Made by a program: the position numbers and the translations under genes. From assembly GCA_019634715.1 (NCBI GenBank), contig JAHCAU010000019.1, positions 1 through 64,000 on the forward strand: DNA of 64,000 nt, in the 5' to 3' direction. The DNA is from Lysobacter sp. GTDB taxonomy: Bacteria > Pseudomonadota > Gammaproteobacteria > Xanthomonadales > Xanthomonadaceae. The notes under the pieces were generated by a model. That model ran no database searches and had not been told where the DNA came from. It saw only the letters and a program-made list of their open reading frames with translations. This document shows positions 16,875 through 25,513 of this stretch, piece by piece; the stretch's first letter is position 1, and every line of letters begins with the position of its first letter.

Positions 16875-17540
16875 GTGAGCGGTTCCCCGGCCTGCGGCGG
16901 GCATGCGTTCCGCGACCCGGCGTTGCTGCAACGCGCGCTGACCCACCGCAGCGCGGCGCCCGTGCACAACGAGCGCCTCGAGTTCCTCGGCGACGCCCTG
17001 CTCGGGGCCATCGTCGCCGAGGCCCTGTACACCCGCTGGCCGCGCGCGGTCGAAGGCGAACTCACCCGCGCCCGCGCCGAACTGGTGCGCGAATCCTCGC
17101 TGGCCGCACTGGCACGCAAGCTCGAACTCGGCGCGCGCATCCTGCTCGGGCCGGGCGAGCTGAAGTCCGGCGGCCATCGTCGCGACTCCATCCTCGCCGA
17201 TGCCCTCGAAGCCCTGGTCGCGGCGATCTATCTCGACGCCGGTTTCGAGACCTGCCGGGCGGTGGTCCTGCCCTGGTTCGCCGAGGCCATCGACGCCCTG
17301 CCACCGCCGCACAAGCTCGGCAAGGACGCCAAGACCCGCCTGCAGGAATGGCTGCAGGCGCGCCAGTTGCCGCTGCCGGTCTATACCCTGCTGTCCGAGA
17401 GCGGCGAGGAGCATGCGAAGGTCTTCGTGACCGAATGCGCGCTCGTCGATCGCGAATTGCGCCGTGAAGGGGAAGCCGGCTCGCGGCGCGCGGCCGAGCA
17501 GCGCGCCGCCGAGGCGATCCTGACCGAACTGGAACGCTGA
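16875..17540 (+). CDS. rnc: Ribonuclease III
   Basis: 221 aa dsRNA endonuclease for rRNA and mRNA processing. The signature NERLEFLGDALLG holds the metal ligands, and DALEALVAAIYLDAG the downstream acidic residues. The dsRNA-binding domain occupies roughly 150-221 (DAKTRLQEWLQAR, YTLLSESGEEHAKVF, GSRRAAEQRAAEAIL). Start is GTG 16875, 14 nt after the DUF4845 stop. In most relatives era follows directly; here two small orphan genes intervene. Confidence 0.96.
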   Translation: MSGSPACGGHAFRDPALLQRALTHRSAAPVHNERLEFLGDALLGAIVAEALYTRWPRAVEGELTRARAELVRESSLAALARKLELGARILLGPGELKSGGHRRDSILADALEALVAAIYLDAGFETCRAVVLPWFAEAIDALPPPHKLGKDAKTRLQEWLQARQLPLPVYTLLSESGEEHAKVFVTECALVDRELRREGEAGSRRAAEQRAAEAILTELER

Positions 17541-17646
17541 TCGCGGCTGCGCCGGTCGCGTCCGTTGCCTGACCGCTCGCGACGGGCTTTGCCGTGACCC
17601 TGTGATGCCGCCCGCGATGCGCGGGACTATCCACAGGGACCGTGCC

Positions 17647-18108
17647 ATGCCGCGACTCCAGACGCTTTTCAACATCGTCCTGCTGGCCATCGTGCTCGTC
17701 CAGGCCTGGATGCTGCACGGGCGTCATGCGCCCGATGGCCGCATCGGCGACCGGGCCGACGCCACCGCAGGCGAAGAGGCCCGTCCGGCCGCACCATCCG
17801 CCGATCCGCTCGCGATGGCGGTGATGGATCGCCTGCAGGGTATCGATGCCCGCCTCGCCGCCCTTGAAAGCCGTCAGCCACCGGTGCATGCGGTCCCGGC
17901 GTCGCCTGCGACCGAACCGCTCGATCCCCGCAGCTTCGCCGAGGCGGATCGCCGGCTGGCCGCACTGCTGCCCGATCGCGATCTCGATGCCCGTGACTGG
18001 GGGCACTGGCAGGCGACGCTCGCCGCACTGCCTCCGGCGGAACAGCACGCCGTGTCCGCCGCATTCGCCCGGGCCGTGAACGCGGACCGCATCCGCCTGC
18101 GTTTCTGA
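17647..18108 (+). CDS. Hypothetical protein with N-terminal membrane anchor
   Basis: 153 aa, not recognised. Basic start then a membrane segment (FNIVLLAIVLVQAWML, about 8-24), an Ala/Pro/Asp-rich stretch and a predicted helical C-terminal domain (residues 97-153, RSFAEADRRLAALLPDRD, HAVSAAFARAVNADRIRLRF). AGGGAC precedes ATG 17647. Codon bias matches core genes, so it is coding on this strand. It lies between rnc and the next orphan gene. Confidence 0.65.
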   Translation: MPRLQTLFNIVLLAIVLVQAWMLHGRHAPDGRIGDRADATAGEEARPAAPSADPLAMAVMDRLQGIDARLAALESRQPPVHAVPASPATEPLDPRSFAEADRRLAALLPDRDLDARDWGHWQATLAALPPAEQHAVSAAFARAVNADRIRLRF

Positions 18109-18165
18109 CCGGTCCCGTCGACCGGGACTTTTCCTGTATCACGCCATCCACAAGGAGCAAGACCG

Positions 18166-18564
18166 ATGACACCCGCCAACCGTTTCCCCGCCGCCGCTGC
18201 CGCAGGCCTCCTGCTCGCCATTGCCGCACCGATCGTGTCCGCCGGCGCGCGCTGGACCTATCCCGTCACGCTGAACGACACCTCGCGTTACGCCGTGGGC
18301 ACCATGACCGACACCCGGGGTTCGGCCGACAGCCAGCAGGCGATCGGCTGTTACCACAATGCCGGCACCGCCGGCTGCTATGCCACCACCGCCGCCGGCG
18401 TCACGCGGACCTGCACCACCAACAATGCCGGGCTGCTGACCGTGATCCGCAGCATCAGCGCCGAGTCCTACATCTACTTCCAGTGGAACACGGACGGCAC
18501 CTGCAGCTACGTGCTGGTCGAGAATTCCTCGCGATTCAAGCCCGCCTCGGCCGCAGGCTACTGA
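18166..18564 (+). CDS. Small secreted four-cysteine hypothetical protein
   Basis: 132 aa, not recognised. Signal peptide about 1-26 (ending VSAGA). The mature ~106 residues contain four Cys (IGCYHN, AGCYAT, RTCTTN, GTCSYV), consistent with two disulfides in the periplasm or outside the cell, and many Thr/Ser/Ala with beta-strand character. AAGGAGCAAG, a near-perfect ribosome site, lies 5 nt upstream, so expression may be high. It precedes era by 50 bp. Confidence 0.7.
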   Translation: MTPANRFPAAAAAGLLLAIAAPIVSAGARWTYPVTLNDTSRYAVGTMTDTRGSADSQQAIGCYHNAGTAGCYATTAAGVTRTCTTNNAGLLTVIRSISAESYIYFQWNTDGTCSYVLVENSSRFKPASAAGY

Positions 18565-18602
18565 GCCTGGCACGTCCCCGGGCGGCGGCGGCCGCCCGGG
18601 CT

Positions 18603-18608
18603 TACAAT
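18603..18608 (+). promoter_or_regulatory. -10-like TACAAT immediately before era
   Basis: TACAAT sits 5 nt before the era ATG. If used, transcription would begin at or within 2 nt of the start codon, giving a leaderless mRNA. No Shine-Dalgarno is visible before era, which fits. Confidence 0.35.
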
Positions 18609-18613
18609 GCGCC

Positions 18614-19549
18614 ATGAGCGAACCTTCCTACCGCGCCGGCCATGTCGCCGTCCTCGGCCGACCCAACGTCGGCAAGTCCACCCTGATCAACGCCCTCGTC
18701 GGCACCAAGGTCAGCATCGTCTCGCCCCGGCCGCAGACCACCCGGCACCGCATGCTGGGCATCGCCACCTTCCCCGAAGGCCAGCTGGTCCTGGTCGATA
18801 CCCCCGGCATCCACGCCGACAAGGGCAAGGCCACCGCCACCGCCATGCACCGGATGATGAACCGCGCCGCGCGCGGTGCGCTGGAAGGCGTCGACGCCGC
18901 GCTGCTGGTCATCCGCGCCGGGCAGTGGAGCGACGAGGACACCCTGGCCTACGACACGCTCAAGGGCGCCGGCATCCCGGTCGTGCTGGTCGTGAACCAG
19001 GTCGACCGCTATCCCGACAAGACCGAGCTGCTGCCGTTCCTGCAGTCGGTGAACGAAGGCCGCGAATTCGCCAGCCTGCATCCGGTCTCCGCGCTCAAGC
19101 GCAGCGGCCTGCAGCCGCTGGTGAAGATCGTGCTCGGACTGCTGCCCGAGCAGGAAGCGCTGTACGGCGAGGACGAGATCACCGACAAGAGCCAGCGCTT
19201 CCTCGCCGGCGAACTGGTCCGCGAACAGCTGATGCGCCAGCTCGGCGCCGAGCTCCCGTACGCGACCACGGTCGAGATCGAACGTTTCGAGGAAGAGATG
19301 GCCAAGCGCAAGGGCGCGCCGCCGGAACCGATGTACCGCATCGGCGCGGTGATCTTCGTCGAGCGCGAAAGCCAGAAGGCCATCGTCATCGGCAAGGGTG
19401 GCGCCCGCCTGCGCGAGATCGGCACCAAGTCGCGCCAGCAGATGGAACGCATGTTCGGCTGCAAGGTCTTCCTCGAAACCTGGGTCCGCGTCCGCGAAGG
19501 CTGGTCCGACGACGAAGCGGCGCTGAAGGCGTTCGGGTATACGGAGTAG
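18614..19549 (+). CDS. era: GTPase Era
   Basis: 311 aa GTPase for 30S maturation and 16S 3'-end checking. G1 GRPNVGKSTLIN, G2 region TTRHRMLGI, G3 DTPGIH, G4 NQVD (a tolerated variant of NKxD) and the SALKRSG loop. The C-terminal KH domain has AIVIGKGGARLREIGTKSR. Separated from rnc by two small genes. An inverted repeat begins directly at the stop and fills the gap to recO. Confidence 0.96.
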   Translation: MSEPSYRAGHVAVLGRPNVGKSTLINALVGTKVSIVSPRPQTTRHRMLGIATFPEGQLVLVDTPGIHADKGKATATAMHRMMNRAARGALEGVDAALLVIRAGQWSDEDTLAYDTLKGAGIPVVLVVNQVDRYPDKTELLPFLQSVNEGREFASLHPVSALKRSGLQPLVKIVLGLLPEQEALYGEDEITDKSQRFLAGELVREQLMRQLGAELPYATTVEIERFEEEMAKRKGAPPEPMYRIGAVIFVERESQKAIVIGKGGARLREIGTKSRQQMERMFGCKVFLETWVRVREGWSDDEAALKAFGYTE

Positions 19550-19678
19550 CCGGGAATCGGGAGTCGGGAATGGAGAATCGGGAAAACACCTGTTTCTCGT
19601 TTCGCCGGGTGAGTGGACTCGGGGGCGATACGGCTCTGGATATCCGCGATTCCCGATTCCCGACTCCCCATTCCCGGC
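19549..19678. repeat. GGGAAT-type inverted repeat, era-recO gap
   Basis: Left arm 19549-19583 (GCCGGGAATCGGGAGTCGGG...) and right arm 19646-19678 (...GACTCCCCATTCCCGGC) are near-perfect reverse complements of about 33 bp around a 62-nt spacer. The left arm starts at the last base of the era stop and the right arm ends 4 nt before the recO ATG. The transcript can form one long hairpin. Confidence 0.85.
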
Positions 19679-19682
19679 CGAC

Positions 19683-20483
19683 ATGATCCGCTACACCGCC
19701 GAACCCGCCTTCGTCCTCCACGCCCGCGCCTGGCGCGAGACCAGCCTGCTGGTCGAGGTGCTGAGCCGCGAACACGGCCGTGTCGGCTTGGTGGCGCGCG
19801 GCGTGCAGGGTCCGAAGAAACACGTGCTGCGCGCGGCGCTGCAGCCGCTGCAGCACATCCGCTTCGATGGCGTGCAGCGTGGCGAACTCGCGCAGCTGTC
19901 GAACGCCGAAGCCATCGACGAGGCGCCGCGCCTGCAGGGCGAGGCGATGCTGGCGGGTTTCTATCTCAACGAACTCATGCTCCGCCTCGCGCCGCGCCAC
20001 GACGGCCACGGCGAGCTGTACGCGATCTACGGCGAAACCCGCGCGCGCCTGGCGCTGACCGATCTGTCGCTGGCGTGGACGCTGCGGCGTTTCGAGCGCG
20101 ACCTGCTCGAAACGCTCGGCGTCGGCTTCGCCTGGGACTGCGACGGCGACGGCCGCGACATCGATCCGGCCGCGCGCTACGTGCTCGATGCCGAACACGG
20201 CCCGCGCCGCATGCTCGGCGATGCCGGCCGTACCGGCCGCAGCGAAACCGCCACCGGTCGCGCGCTGCTCGACCTCGGCGCCGACATCGAACCCTGCGCC
20301 GAGGACATGCCCGGCCTGCGCCGCGTGATGCGCGTGCTGCTGCTGCACCATCTCGGCGGGCGCGGGCTCAAGTCATGGGAATTGATCGCGGCCTTGCCGC
20401 GTGGCGGCGATGCGAATGCATCCGCGTCTCGCGATGGCACGGCTCCAGGCCCGGGCTTTCCCCCCGACGCCGGAGAGCGCTGA
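19683..20483 (+). CDS. recO: DNA repair protein RecO
   Basis: 266 aa recombination mediator that, with RecR, loads RecA on SSB-coated DNA. The N-terminal OB fold is recognisable: VLHARAWRETSLLVEVLSREHGRVGLVARGV. The helical middle (FYLNELMLRLAPRHDGHGELYAIY) and C-terminal LLLHHLGGRGLKSWEL follow. The last ~25 residues are low-complexity. ATG 19683 has no clear ribosome site because the inverted repeat runs up to it, so access of ribosomes may depend on folding or on coupling from era. Confidence 0.93.
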   Translation: MIRYTAEPAFVLHARAWRETSLLVEVLSREHGRVGLVARGVQGPKKHVLRAALQPLQHIRFDGVQRGELAQLSNAEAIDEAPRLQGEAMLAGFYLNELMLRLAPRHDGHGELYAIYGETRARLALTDLSLAWTLRRFERDLLETLGVGFAWDCDGDGRDIDPAARYVLDAEHGPRRMLGDAGRTGRSETATGRALLDLGADIEPCAEDMPGLRRVMRVLLLHHLGGRGLKSWELIAALPRGGDANASASRDGTAPGPGFPPDAGER

Positions 20484-20492
20484 GGCGCGCTT

Positions 20493-21230
20493 TCACGCGA
20501 GGGCGGTGCGCTGCGTGCCTTCCACCGCGTCCTCGAACTGCACGAAAGCGTTTCGCGACAGCGGCGCCTCGCGCAGCGCCATCACCGCCGCGAGCATCCG
20601 GGTCGCACCGACGAAACCGCAGGACGCCTGCAGCTTGTGCAGCTCCGCGCGCACCGCATCGGCATCGGCATGCGTGAACGCGTCGGCGGTGCGCATGCGC
20701 ACCGCCGGCAGTTCGCCGAGGAACAGGTCGCGCATCGCGGCGACGATCGATGCATTGCCGTTGAGCGCGTGCAGCGCGGCGGCATCGTCCCAGATCGGGG
20801 GCGCCGTGGCGGTCGTGTCGTCTCGCTTCGCATCGAGCGCCGGCGCCTCGCTCGTCTCGGCACCAAGCACCCGCCTGACCGTCTCCTGCAACTGCCCCAC
20901 GCCAAGCGGCTTGCGCAGCACGTTGGCGAAACCGGCTGCGATCAGTGCGTCGCGTTCTTCCGGCCGCGGATCGGCGGTATGCGCAAGCGCGGGCGTCGCC
21001 AGGCCCTGCATCCGCCATCGCGCCAGCAGTGCGCCGCCGGTGCCGTCGGGCAGGTTGGCGTCGAACAGCCACAGCGCATGGCCGGCATCGCGCAGCAGCT
21101 CGGCCTCGACCAGGGATGCGGCGACATCCACGCGTGCGGGCAGGGCTTCGAGCGCGGTGGCGAGGAAGGCGGCGCTGACCGGGTCGTCCTCCAGCAGCAG
21201 GAGGCAGGGCAGGGCGGGATCGGCATTCAT
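20493..21230 (-). CDS. Response regulator receiver-Hpt fusion protein
   Basis: 245 aa. Receiver domain (about 8-122): acidic pocket LLLLEDDP, phosphoacceptor Asp57 in LWLFDANLPDG, Thr85 and Lys107 (LRKPLG). After a linker, an Hpt domain (about 150-235) has His198 in AELHKLQASCGFVGA, matching the phosphorelay His motif. There is no DNA-binding or enzymatic output, so it may be an intermediate in a phosphorelay. No histidine kinase is nearby. It converges on recO (9 bp apart). Confidence 0.82.
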   Translation of the reverse strand: MNADPALPCLLLLEDDPVSAAFLATALEALPARVDVAASLVEAELLRDAGHALWLFDANLPDGTGGALLARWRMQGLATPALAHTADPRPEERDALIAAGFANVLRKPLGVGQLQETVRRVLGAETSEAPALDAKRDDTTATAPPIWDDAAALHALNGNASIVAAMRDLFLGELPAVRMRTADAFTHADADAVRAELHKLQASCGFVGATRMLAAVMALREAPLSRNAFVQFEDAVEGTQRTALA

Positions 21231-21254
21231 TGCGCTTCGATTACTCTGGCGTCC

Positions 21255-23372
21255 ATGTCGCCGCGCATCTTACCCAAGCCCATCGCCCGGACCGTATCCG
21301 AACGTCATGGGTTCGAGTGGCCGGCGTCCGAGCGGCCGGTGTGGCGATGGCTCGTCAGGGTCTGCCTGCTGTTCGCCATGCTGATGGCGATCCCGCCCAT
21401 AGCCCAGGCGCGCACCGCGACCGCGACGATCCAGCGCATCGGCACCGGGCTGGCCACGCTCGAACGCGTGCAGGTGCGCCTGGCCTGGCCGAAGGACGCC
21501 CCCTCCGGCCACCTGCAGCTGCGCGTCGGGCACCTCGTCGCGCCATCGCTCGGTTACGACTTCCGCGATCTCGACTGGCGCTGCCCGCTCACCCGCACCG
21601 CCGACGGCGCATGGCGCTGCGAGGGCGACCTGCGCGCCGGGCGCGGGCCCGCGCTGCGCTTCGGCATCGATCTGGGCGTGGCGCATACCGATGCCTGGCT
21701 GGTGCGCGGCGAATCCCGCATCGATGTCCGGCGCCAGGCTGCGGCGCCCGACGACACCCGCATCGACCTGACCCGCGTGCCGCTGGCCTGGACCCAGGCA
21801 CTGCTCGCGCAGGCCTGGTCCGATGCGCGCCTGACCCGAGGCCAGGGCGATGCCCGCCTCGTGGTCTCCGCGCCGGCCAATGGCCCGGTGCGCGTGGCCG
21901 GGCCAATGACCCTGCGCGGTACCGGGCTGGAAACCGCCGACGCCAGCATCGCCGCCGAAAACCTGGGCGGACGTTTCGCGCTCGACATGCGCTTCGCCGA
22001 CGCGTCCACACGCATCGATATCGATGGCACGCTGCAGGGTGGCGAACTGCTCGCGGCCGGCACCTATGTCGCCTTGCCTTCGACGCCGGTGGGTCTGCAC
22101 GTTTCAGCGGTCGGGGATGGCGGCGGATGGCGCCTGCCGACGCTGCGCTGGCGCGACGGCACGGCGCTGCAGGTCGACGGCAGTGCCGGCATCGCGCCCG
22201 ATGGCAGCCTGCGTACGCTCGCGATCGCGCTGGACAGTGCCGATCTCTCGCCGGTCGCCGAACGCTACCTGTCCGCCTGGCTGGGCCGCTTCGGACTGGG
22301 CAGGCTGCAGCTCGGCGGTCGCCTGGGCGCACGCCTCGCGCTCGATGCCGGCGCGTTGCGAAGCGTCGATGCGCATTTCGACGATGTGGCGGTGGTCGAA
22401 CCTGGCGGCCGCTTCGGTTTCCAGGGGGTCGAAGGCAACCTGCGCTTCTCCGCCGACGCGGCGGTCGACGGCCTGATCGGCTGGCGTGGCGGTCGTCTGT
22501 ACGGCCTGGATTTCGGCGCCGTCGCGCTGCCGCTGCGCAGCGCGGAGGGCGCGATCGCGCTGCGCGAACCGGCGTCGGTGCCGCTCGCCGGCGGTGCGTT
22601 GCGCTTCGAACGCTTCCGCCTGCAACCGCCGATCGGCGAGCGACCCACGCAGGCCGCGTTCGCGTTGACCGTGGACGACCTCGATCTCGGCACGATCGCC
22701 GGAAGCCTGGGGCTGCCTGCGTTCCGCGGCACGCTGGCCGGGCGCATTCCCGATGCGCGCTATGCCGACGACCGCCTGGTGTTCGAAGGCGGACTCGACA
22801 TGGATGTCTTCGATGGTCGCGTGAACGTCTCGTCGCTGGCGATGGAGCGGCCCTTCGGCGTGGCGCCCACGCTGTCGACCGACCTCACGCTCGACGATCT
22901 GGACCTGCTGGCGGTGACCGAGGTCTTCGATTTCGGCAGCATCAGCGGGCGACTGGACGGGCGCGTCCGCGACCTGCGCCTCGTCGACTGGACCGCCACC
23001 GCCTTCGACGCCGAACTGCATACCGTGCCGCGTCGCGGCGTGAAGCAGCGCATCAGCCAGCGCGCGGTGCAGAACATCTCCAGCGTCGGCGACGCCTCGT
23101 TCGTCACCAGCCTGCAGGGCCAGCTGATCGGCCTGTTCGACGACTTCGGCTACCGGCGCATCGGCATCGCCTGCCGCCTGCGCAACCAGGTCTGCGAGAT
23201 GTCGGGCCTCGACGGCGGTTCCGGTTCAGGCGCCGGTGGATTTACTATCGTCCAGGGCTCGGGGGTTCCGCGCCTCAATGTGGTGGGTTTCAACCGCCGG
23301 GTGGACTGGCCGACCCTCGTCGAACGCCTGCAGGCGGTCGGCAGCGGCGACCTCAAGCCGGTGGTGGAATGA
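21255..23372 (+). CDS. ydbH: YdbH-like AsmA-superfamily lipid transport protein
   Basis: 705 aa. A single N-terminal membrane anchor (WLVRVCLLFAMLMAIPPIAQA, about 34-54) is followed by a long repetitive beta-rich periplasmic part typical of bridge-like lipid transporters. C-terminal features of YdbH are present: LVFEGGLDMDVFDGRVNVSS, RGVKQRISQRAVQNISSVGD and FDDFGYRRIGIACRLRNQVCEM. In E. coli YdbH shares phospholipid delivery to the outer membrane with TamB and YhdP. The next gene fuses the two small partners YnbE and YdbL, which supports the assignment. No strong ribosome site before ATG 21255. Confidence 0.82.
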   Translation: MSPRILPKPIARTVSERHGFEWPASERPVWRWLVRVCLLFAMLMAIPPIAQARTATATIQRIGTGLATLERVQVRLAWPKDAPSGHLQLRVGHLVAPSLGYDFRDLDWRCPLTRTADGAWRCEGDLRAGRGPALRFGIDLGVAHTDAWLVRGESRIDVRRQAAAPDDTRIDLTRVPLAWTQALLAQAWSDARLTRGQGDARLVVSAPANGPVRVAGPMTLRGTGLETADASIAAENLGGRFALDMRFADASTRIDIDGTLQGGELLAAGTYVALPSTPVGLHVSAVGDGGGWRLPTLRWRDGTALQVDGSAGIAPDGSLRTLAIALDSADLSPVAERYLSAWLGRFGLGRLQLGGRLGARLALDAGALRSVDAHFDDVAVVEPGGRFGFQGVEGNLRFSADAAVDGLIGWRGGRLYGLDFGAVALPLRSAEGAIALREPASVPLAGGALRFERFRLQPPIGERPTQAAFALTVDDLDLGTIAGSLGLPAFRGTLAGRIPDARYADDRLVFEGGLDMDVFDGRVNVSSLAMERPFGVAPTLSTDLTLDDLDLLAVTEVFDFGSISGRLDGRVRDLRLVDWTATAFDAELHTVPRRGVKQRISQRAVQNISSVGDASFVTSLQGQLIGLFDDFGYRRIGIACRLRNQVCEMSGLDGGSGSGAGGFTIVQGSGVPRLNVVGFNRRVDWPTLVERLQAVGSGDLKPVVE

Positions 23373-23401
23373 CCGCCATCAAACTCATCGGGAGAGCGAA
23401 G

Positions 23402-23998
23402 ATGTTCCGTTTGCTGGGTGCCTCCACCGTCGCCGCGCTGGCGCTGACCGCCTGCGTCACGATCAATGTGTATTTCCCCGCGGCCGAAGCCCGCGAAGCG
23501 GCCAGGGAGTTCGTCGAGAAGGTGCTCGACCAGTCCGCGCAACCGGCCAGGCCCGAAGGTGGCGGCGCTGGCGGCATGGCGCTCGAATTGCCGCGCTTCG
23601 ACCCGCTGATGCTGATCGGCATCGCGCCGGCGCATGCGCAGAACCAGCCCGACTTCAACATCAAGACTCCTGCGATCACCGCGATCCAGGCGCGGATGGA
23701 GCAGCGCTTCCAGAGCGACCTGCGCCCGCATTTCGACTCCGGCGCGCTCGGTTTCACCGAGGATGGCCTGGTCGTGGTCCGCGACGCCGCCGCGCTGCAA
23801 CTGAAGGACCGCGTGCCGGTCAACAATGCGGTGGCCGACGAGAACCGCGACCGCAAGGCGGTCTATCGCGAGATCGCCGTCGCCAACGGCCATCCGGAAT
23901 GGGAAGGCCAGATCCGCACCGTGTTCGCGAAGCAGTGGGTCGACAGCGCGAAGTCCGGCTGGTGGTACCAGCGGGGCGGCGCCTGGAAGCAGAAGTGA
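23402..23998 (+). CDS. YnbE-YdbL fusion lipoprotein (DUF1318)
   Basis: 198 aa. Lipoprotein signal with lipobox LTAC (Cys18), then CVTINVYFPAAEA, the short YnbE motif. A Gly/Pro linker follows, with a second alanine-rich stretch (ALEL...AHAQ) that may be the relic of the YdbL signal peptide. From about residue 90 to the end is a DUF1318/YdbL domain (ARMEQRF...VPVNNAVADENRDRKAVYREIA...). In E. coli ydbH, ynbE and ydbL are three adjacent genes; here the last two are one. GGGAGAG 6 nt before ATG 23402 decides the start over an ATG overlapping the ydbH stop. Confidence 0.82.
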   Translation: MFRLLGASTVAALALTACVTINVYFPAAEAREAAREFVEKVLDQSAQPARPEGGGAGGMALELPRFDPLMLIGIAPAHAQNQPDFNIKTPAITAIQARMEQRFQSDLRPHFDSGALGFTEDGLVVVRDAAALQLKDRVPVNNAVADENRDRKAVYREIAVANGHPEWEGQIRTVFAKQWVDSAKSGWWYQRGGAWKQK

Positions 23999-24074
23999 AT
24001 TCAGGGTGAACTCGCCCCGTGCAGGCCATGGAGGGCCGATGACACGGGTCCATGCTAGAACCCTGCATCACCGC

Positions 24075-24098
24075 GACGCCCGCCCTTCGGCGGGCGTC
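24075..24098 (+). terminator. Terminator after YnbE-YdbL gene
   Basis: 10-bp perfect stem (GACGCCCGCC / GGCGGGCGTC) with a CTTC loop, 76 nt after the stop. Downstream sequence is GC-rich with no T tract, so strength is uncertain. Confidence 0.6.
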
Positions 24099-24151
24099 GT
24101 CGCGTCCGGACATGAGACAATCGCCGGCTCGCCAGTTCACAGATCCCGCCC

Positions 24152-25489
24152 GTGGCCCGCAACCGCATCGACCAGACCCCGTTTCCCATCGACATCCTCG
24201 ATCTGAGCCACGACGGCCGGGGCGTGGCCCGCTGGCCGGAGGGCTCGGCGCATGCGGGCAAGACGATCTTCGTGTCCGGCGCGCTGCCGGGCGAGCGGGT
24301 GATGGCGAAGCAGACGGCGAAGTCGCGGCATTTCGACGAGGCCGCGACGGTGGAGGTGCTGGCCGCGTCGCACGATCGCGTCGACGCGCGCTGCCCGCAC
24401 TTCGGCACCTGCGGCGGCTGCGTGCTCCAGCACCTCGCCGAGGACCGGCAGATCCTCTACAAGCAGCAGGTGCTGCTCGACAACCTGCAGCGCATCGGTC
24501 ACGTGCAGCCGGGCACGTTGCTGCCGCCGTTGACCGATGCCGCCTGGGGCTATCGCCGCAAGGGTCGGCTGTCGGTGCGTCGCGTCGAGAAGAAGGACAA
24601 GACACTGGTCGGATTCCGCGAGACGGATCCGCGCTTCGTGGCGGATCTCGGCGAATGCCATACCGTGATCCCGCAGATCGGCATGAAGCTCGGCGCGATC
24701 TCGGCGCTGGTCGACGGCATGGATGCGCGCCGCGACATTCCGCAGATCGAATTCATCGCCGGTGATGACACCGTGGCACTGGTGTTCCGTCATCTGAATC
24801 CGCTGGGCGACCGCGATCGCGAGACGTTGGTCGCCTTCGCACGGGAGCATGGATTCGCGATCTTCCTGCAGCCCGGCGGCATCGATTCGGTGCATGCGCT
24901 GTGGCCGGCGCAGGTGCCGCTGTCGTTCGCACTGCCGCAGTGGAACGTCGAACTGAACTTCCGGCCGCTGGACTTCATCCAGGTCAACGCCGGCCTGAAC
25001 CAGAAGATGATCGCGCGCACGCTGGACCTGCTCGACGTGCAGGCCGACGACCGCGTGCTCGACCTGTTCTGCGGCCTCGGCAATTTCACGTTGCCGCTGG
25101 CGCGCGTGGCGCGCGAGGTGGTGGGCGTGGAAGGCGAGGCCGGGCTGGTGGCGCGCGCCCGCGAGAACGCGACGCACAACGCGCTGGACAACGTGCAGTT
25201 CCACGCTGCCGATCTGGCGCAGGACCTGGCCGGTCACGCGTGGATGAAGGCCGGGTTCGACCGCCTGCTGCTCGACCCGCCGCGCTCGGGCGCGGACGGT
25301 GTGCTGAAGCAACTGTCGCTCAAGGGCCTGAAGCGGATCGTCTACGTCAGCTGCCATCCCGGCTCGCTGGCGCGCGATGCCGGTTACCTGGTCAACGAAC
25401 GCGGCTGGACGCTCACCGCCGCCGGGGTGATGGACATGTTCCCGCATACCGCGCACGTGGAATCGATCGCGGTGTTCGAGCCGAAGTGA
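24152..25489 (+). CDS. rlmD: 23S rRNA (uracil-5-)-methyltransferase RlmD
   Basis: 445 aa SAM-dependent enzyme making m5U1939 in 23S rRNA. N-terminal TRAM domain (residues 10-65, DILDLSHDGRGVAR). Iron-sulfur Cys cluster: RCPHFGTCGGCVLQH with the fourth Cys in GECHTV. Methyltransferase motifs FCGLGNFTLP and LLLDPPRSGA, then catalytic Cys in VYVSCHPGSLARD and the terminal base region AHVESIAVFE. Start is GTG 24152. Confidence 0.95.
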   Translation: MARNRIDQTPFPIDILDLSHDGRGVARWPEGSAHAGKTIFVSGALPGERVMAKQTAKSRHFDEAATVEVLAASHDRVDARCPHFGTCGGCVLQHLAEDRQILYKQQVLLDNLQRIGHVQPGTLLPPLTDAAWGYRRKGRLSVRRVEKKDKTLVGFRETDPRFVADLGECHTVIPQIGMKLGAISALVDGMDARRDIPQIEFIAGDDTVALVFRHLNPLGDRDRETLVAFAREHGFAIFLQPGGIDSVHALWPAQVPLSFALPQWNVELNFRPLDFIQVNAGLNQKMIARTLDLLDVQADDRVLDLFCGLGNFTLPLARVAREVVGVEGEAGLVARARENATHNALDNVQFHAADLAQDLAGHAWMKAGFDRLLLDPPRSGADGVLKQLSLKGLKRIVYVSCHPGSLARDAGYLVNERGWTLTAAGVMDMFPHTAHVESIAVFEPK

Positions 25490-25513
25490 TGCCGTGAAGG
25501 CGTCGTGCCGGGG

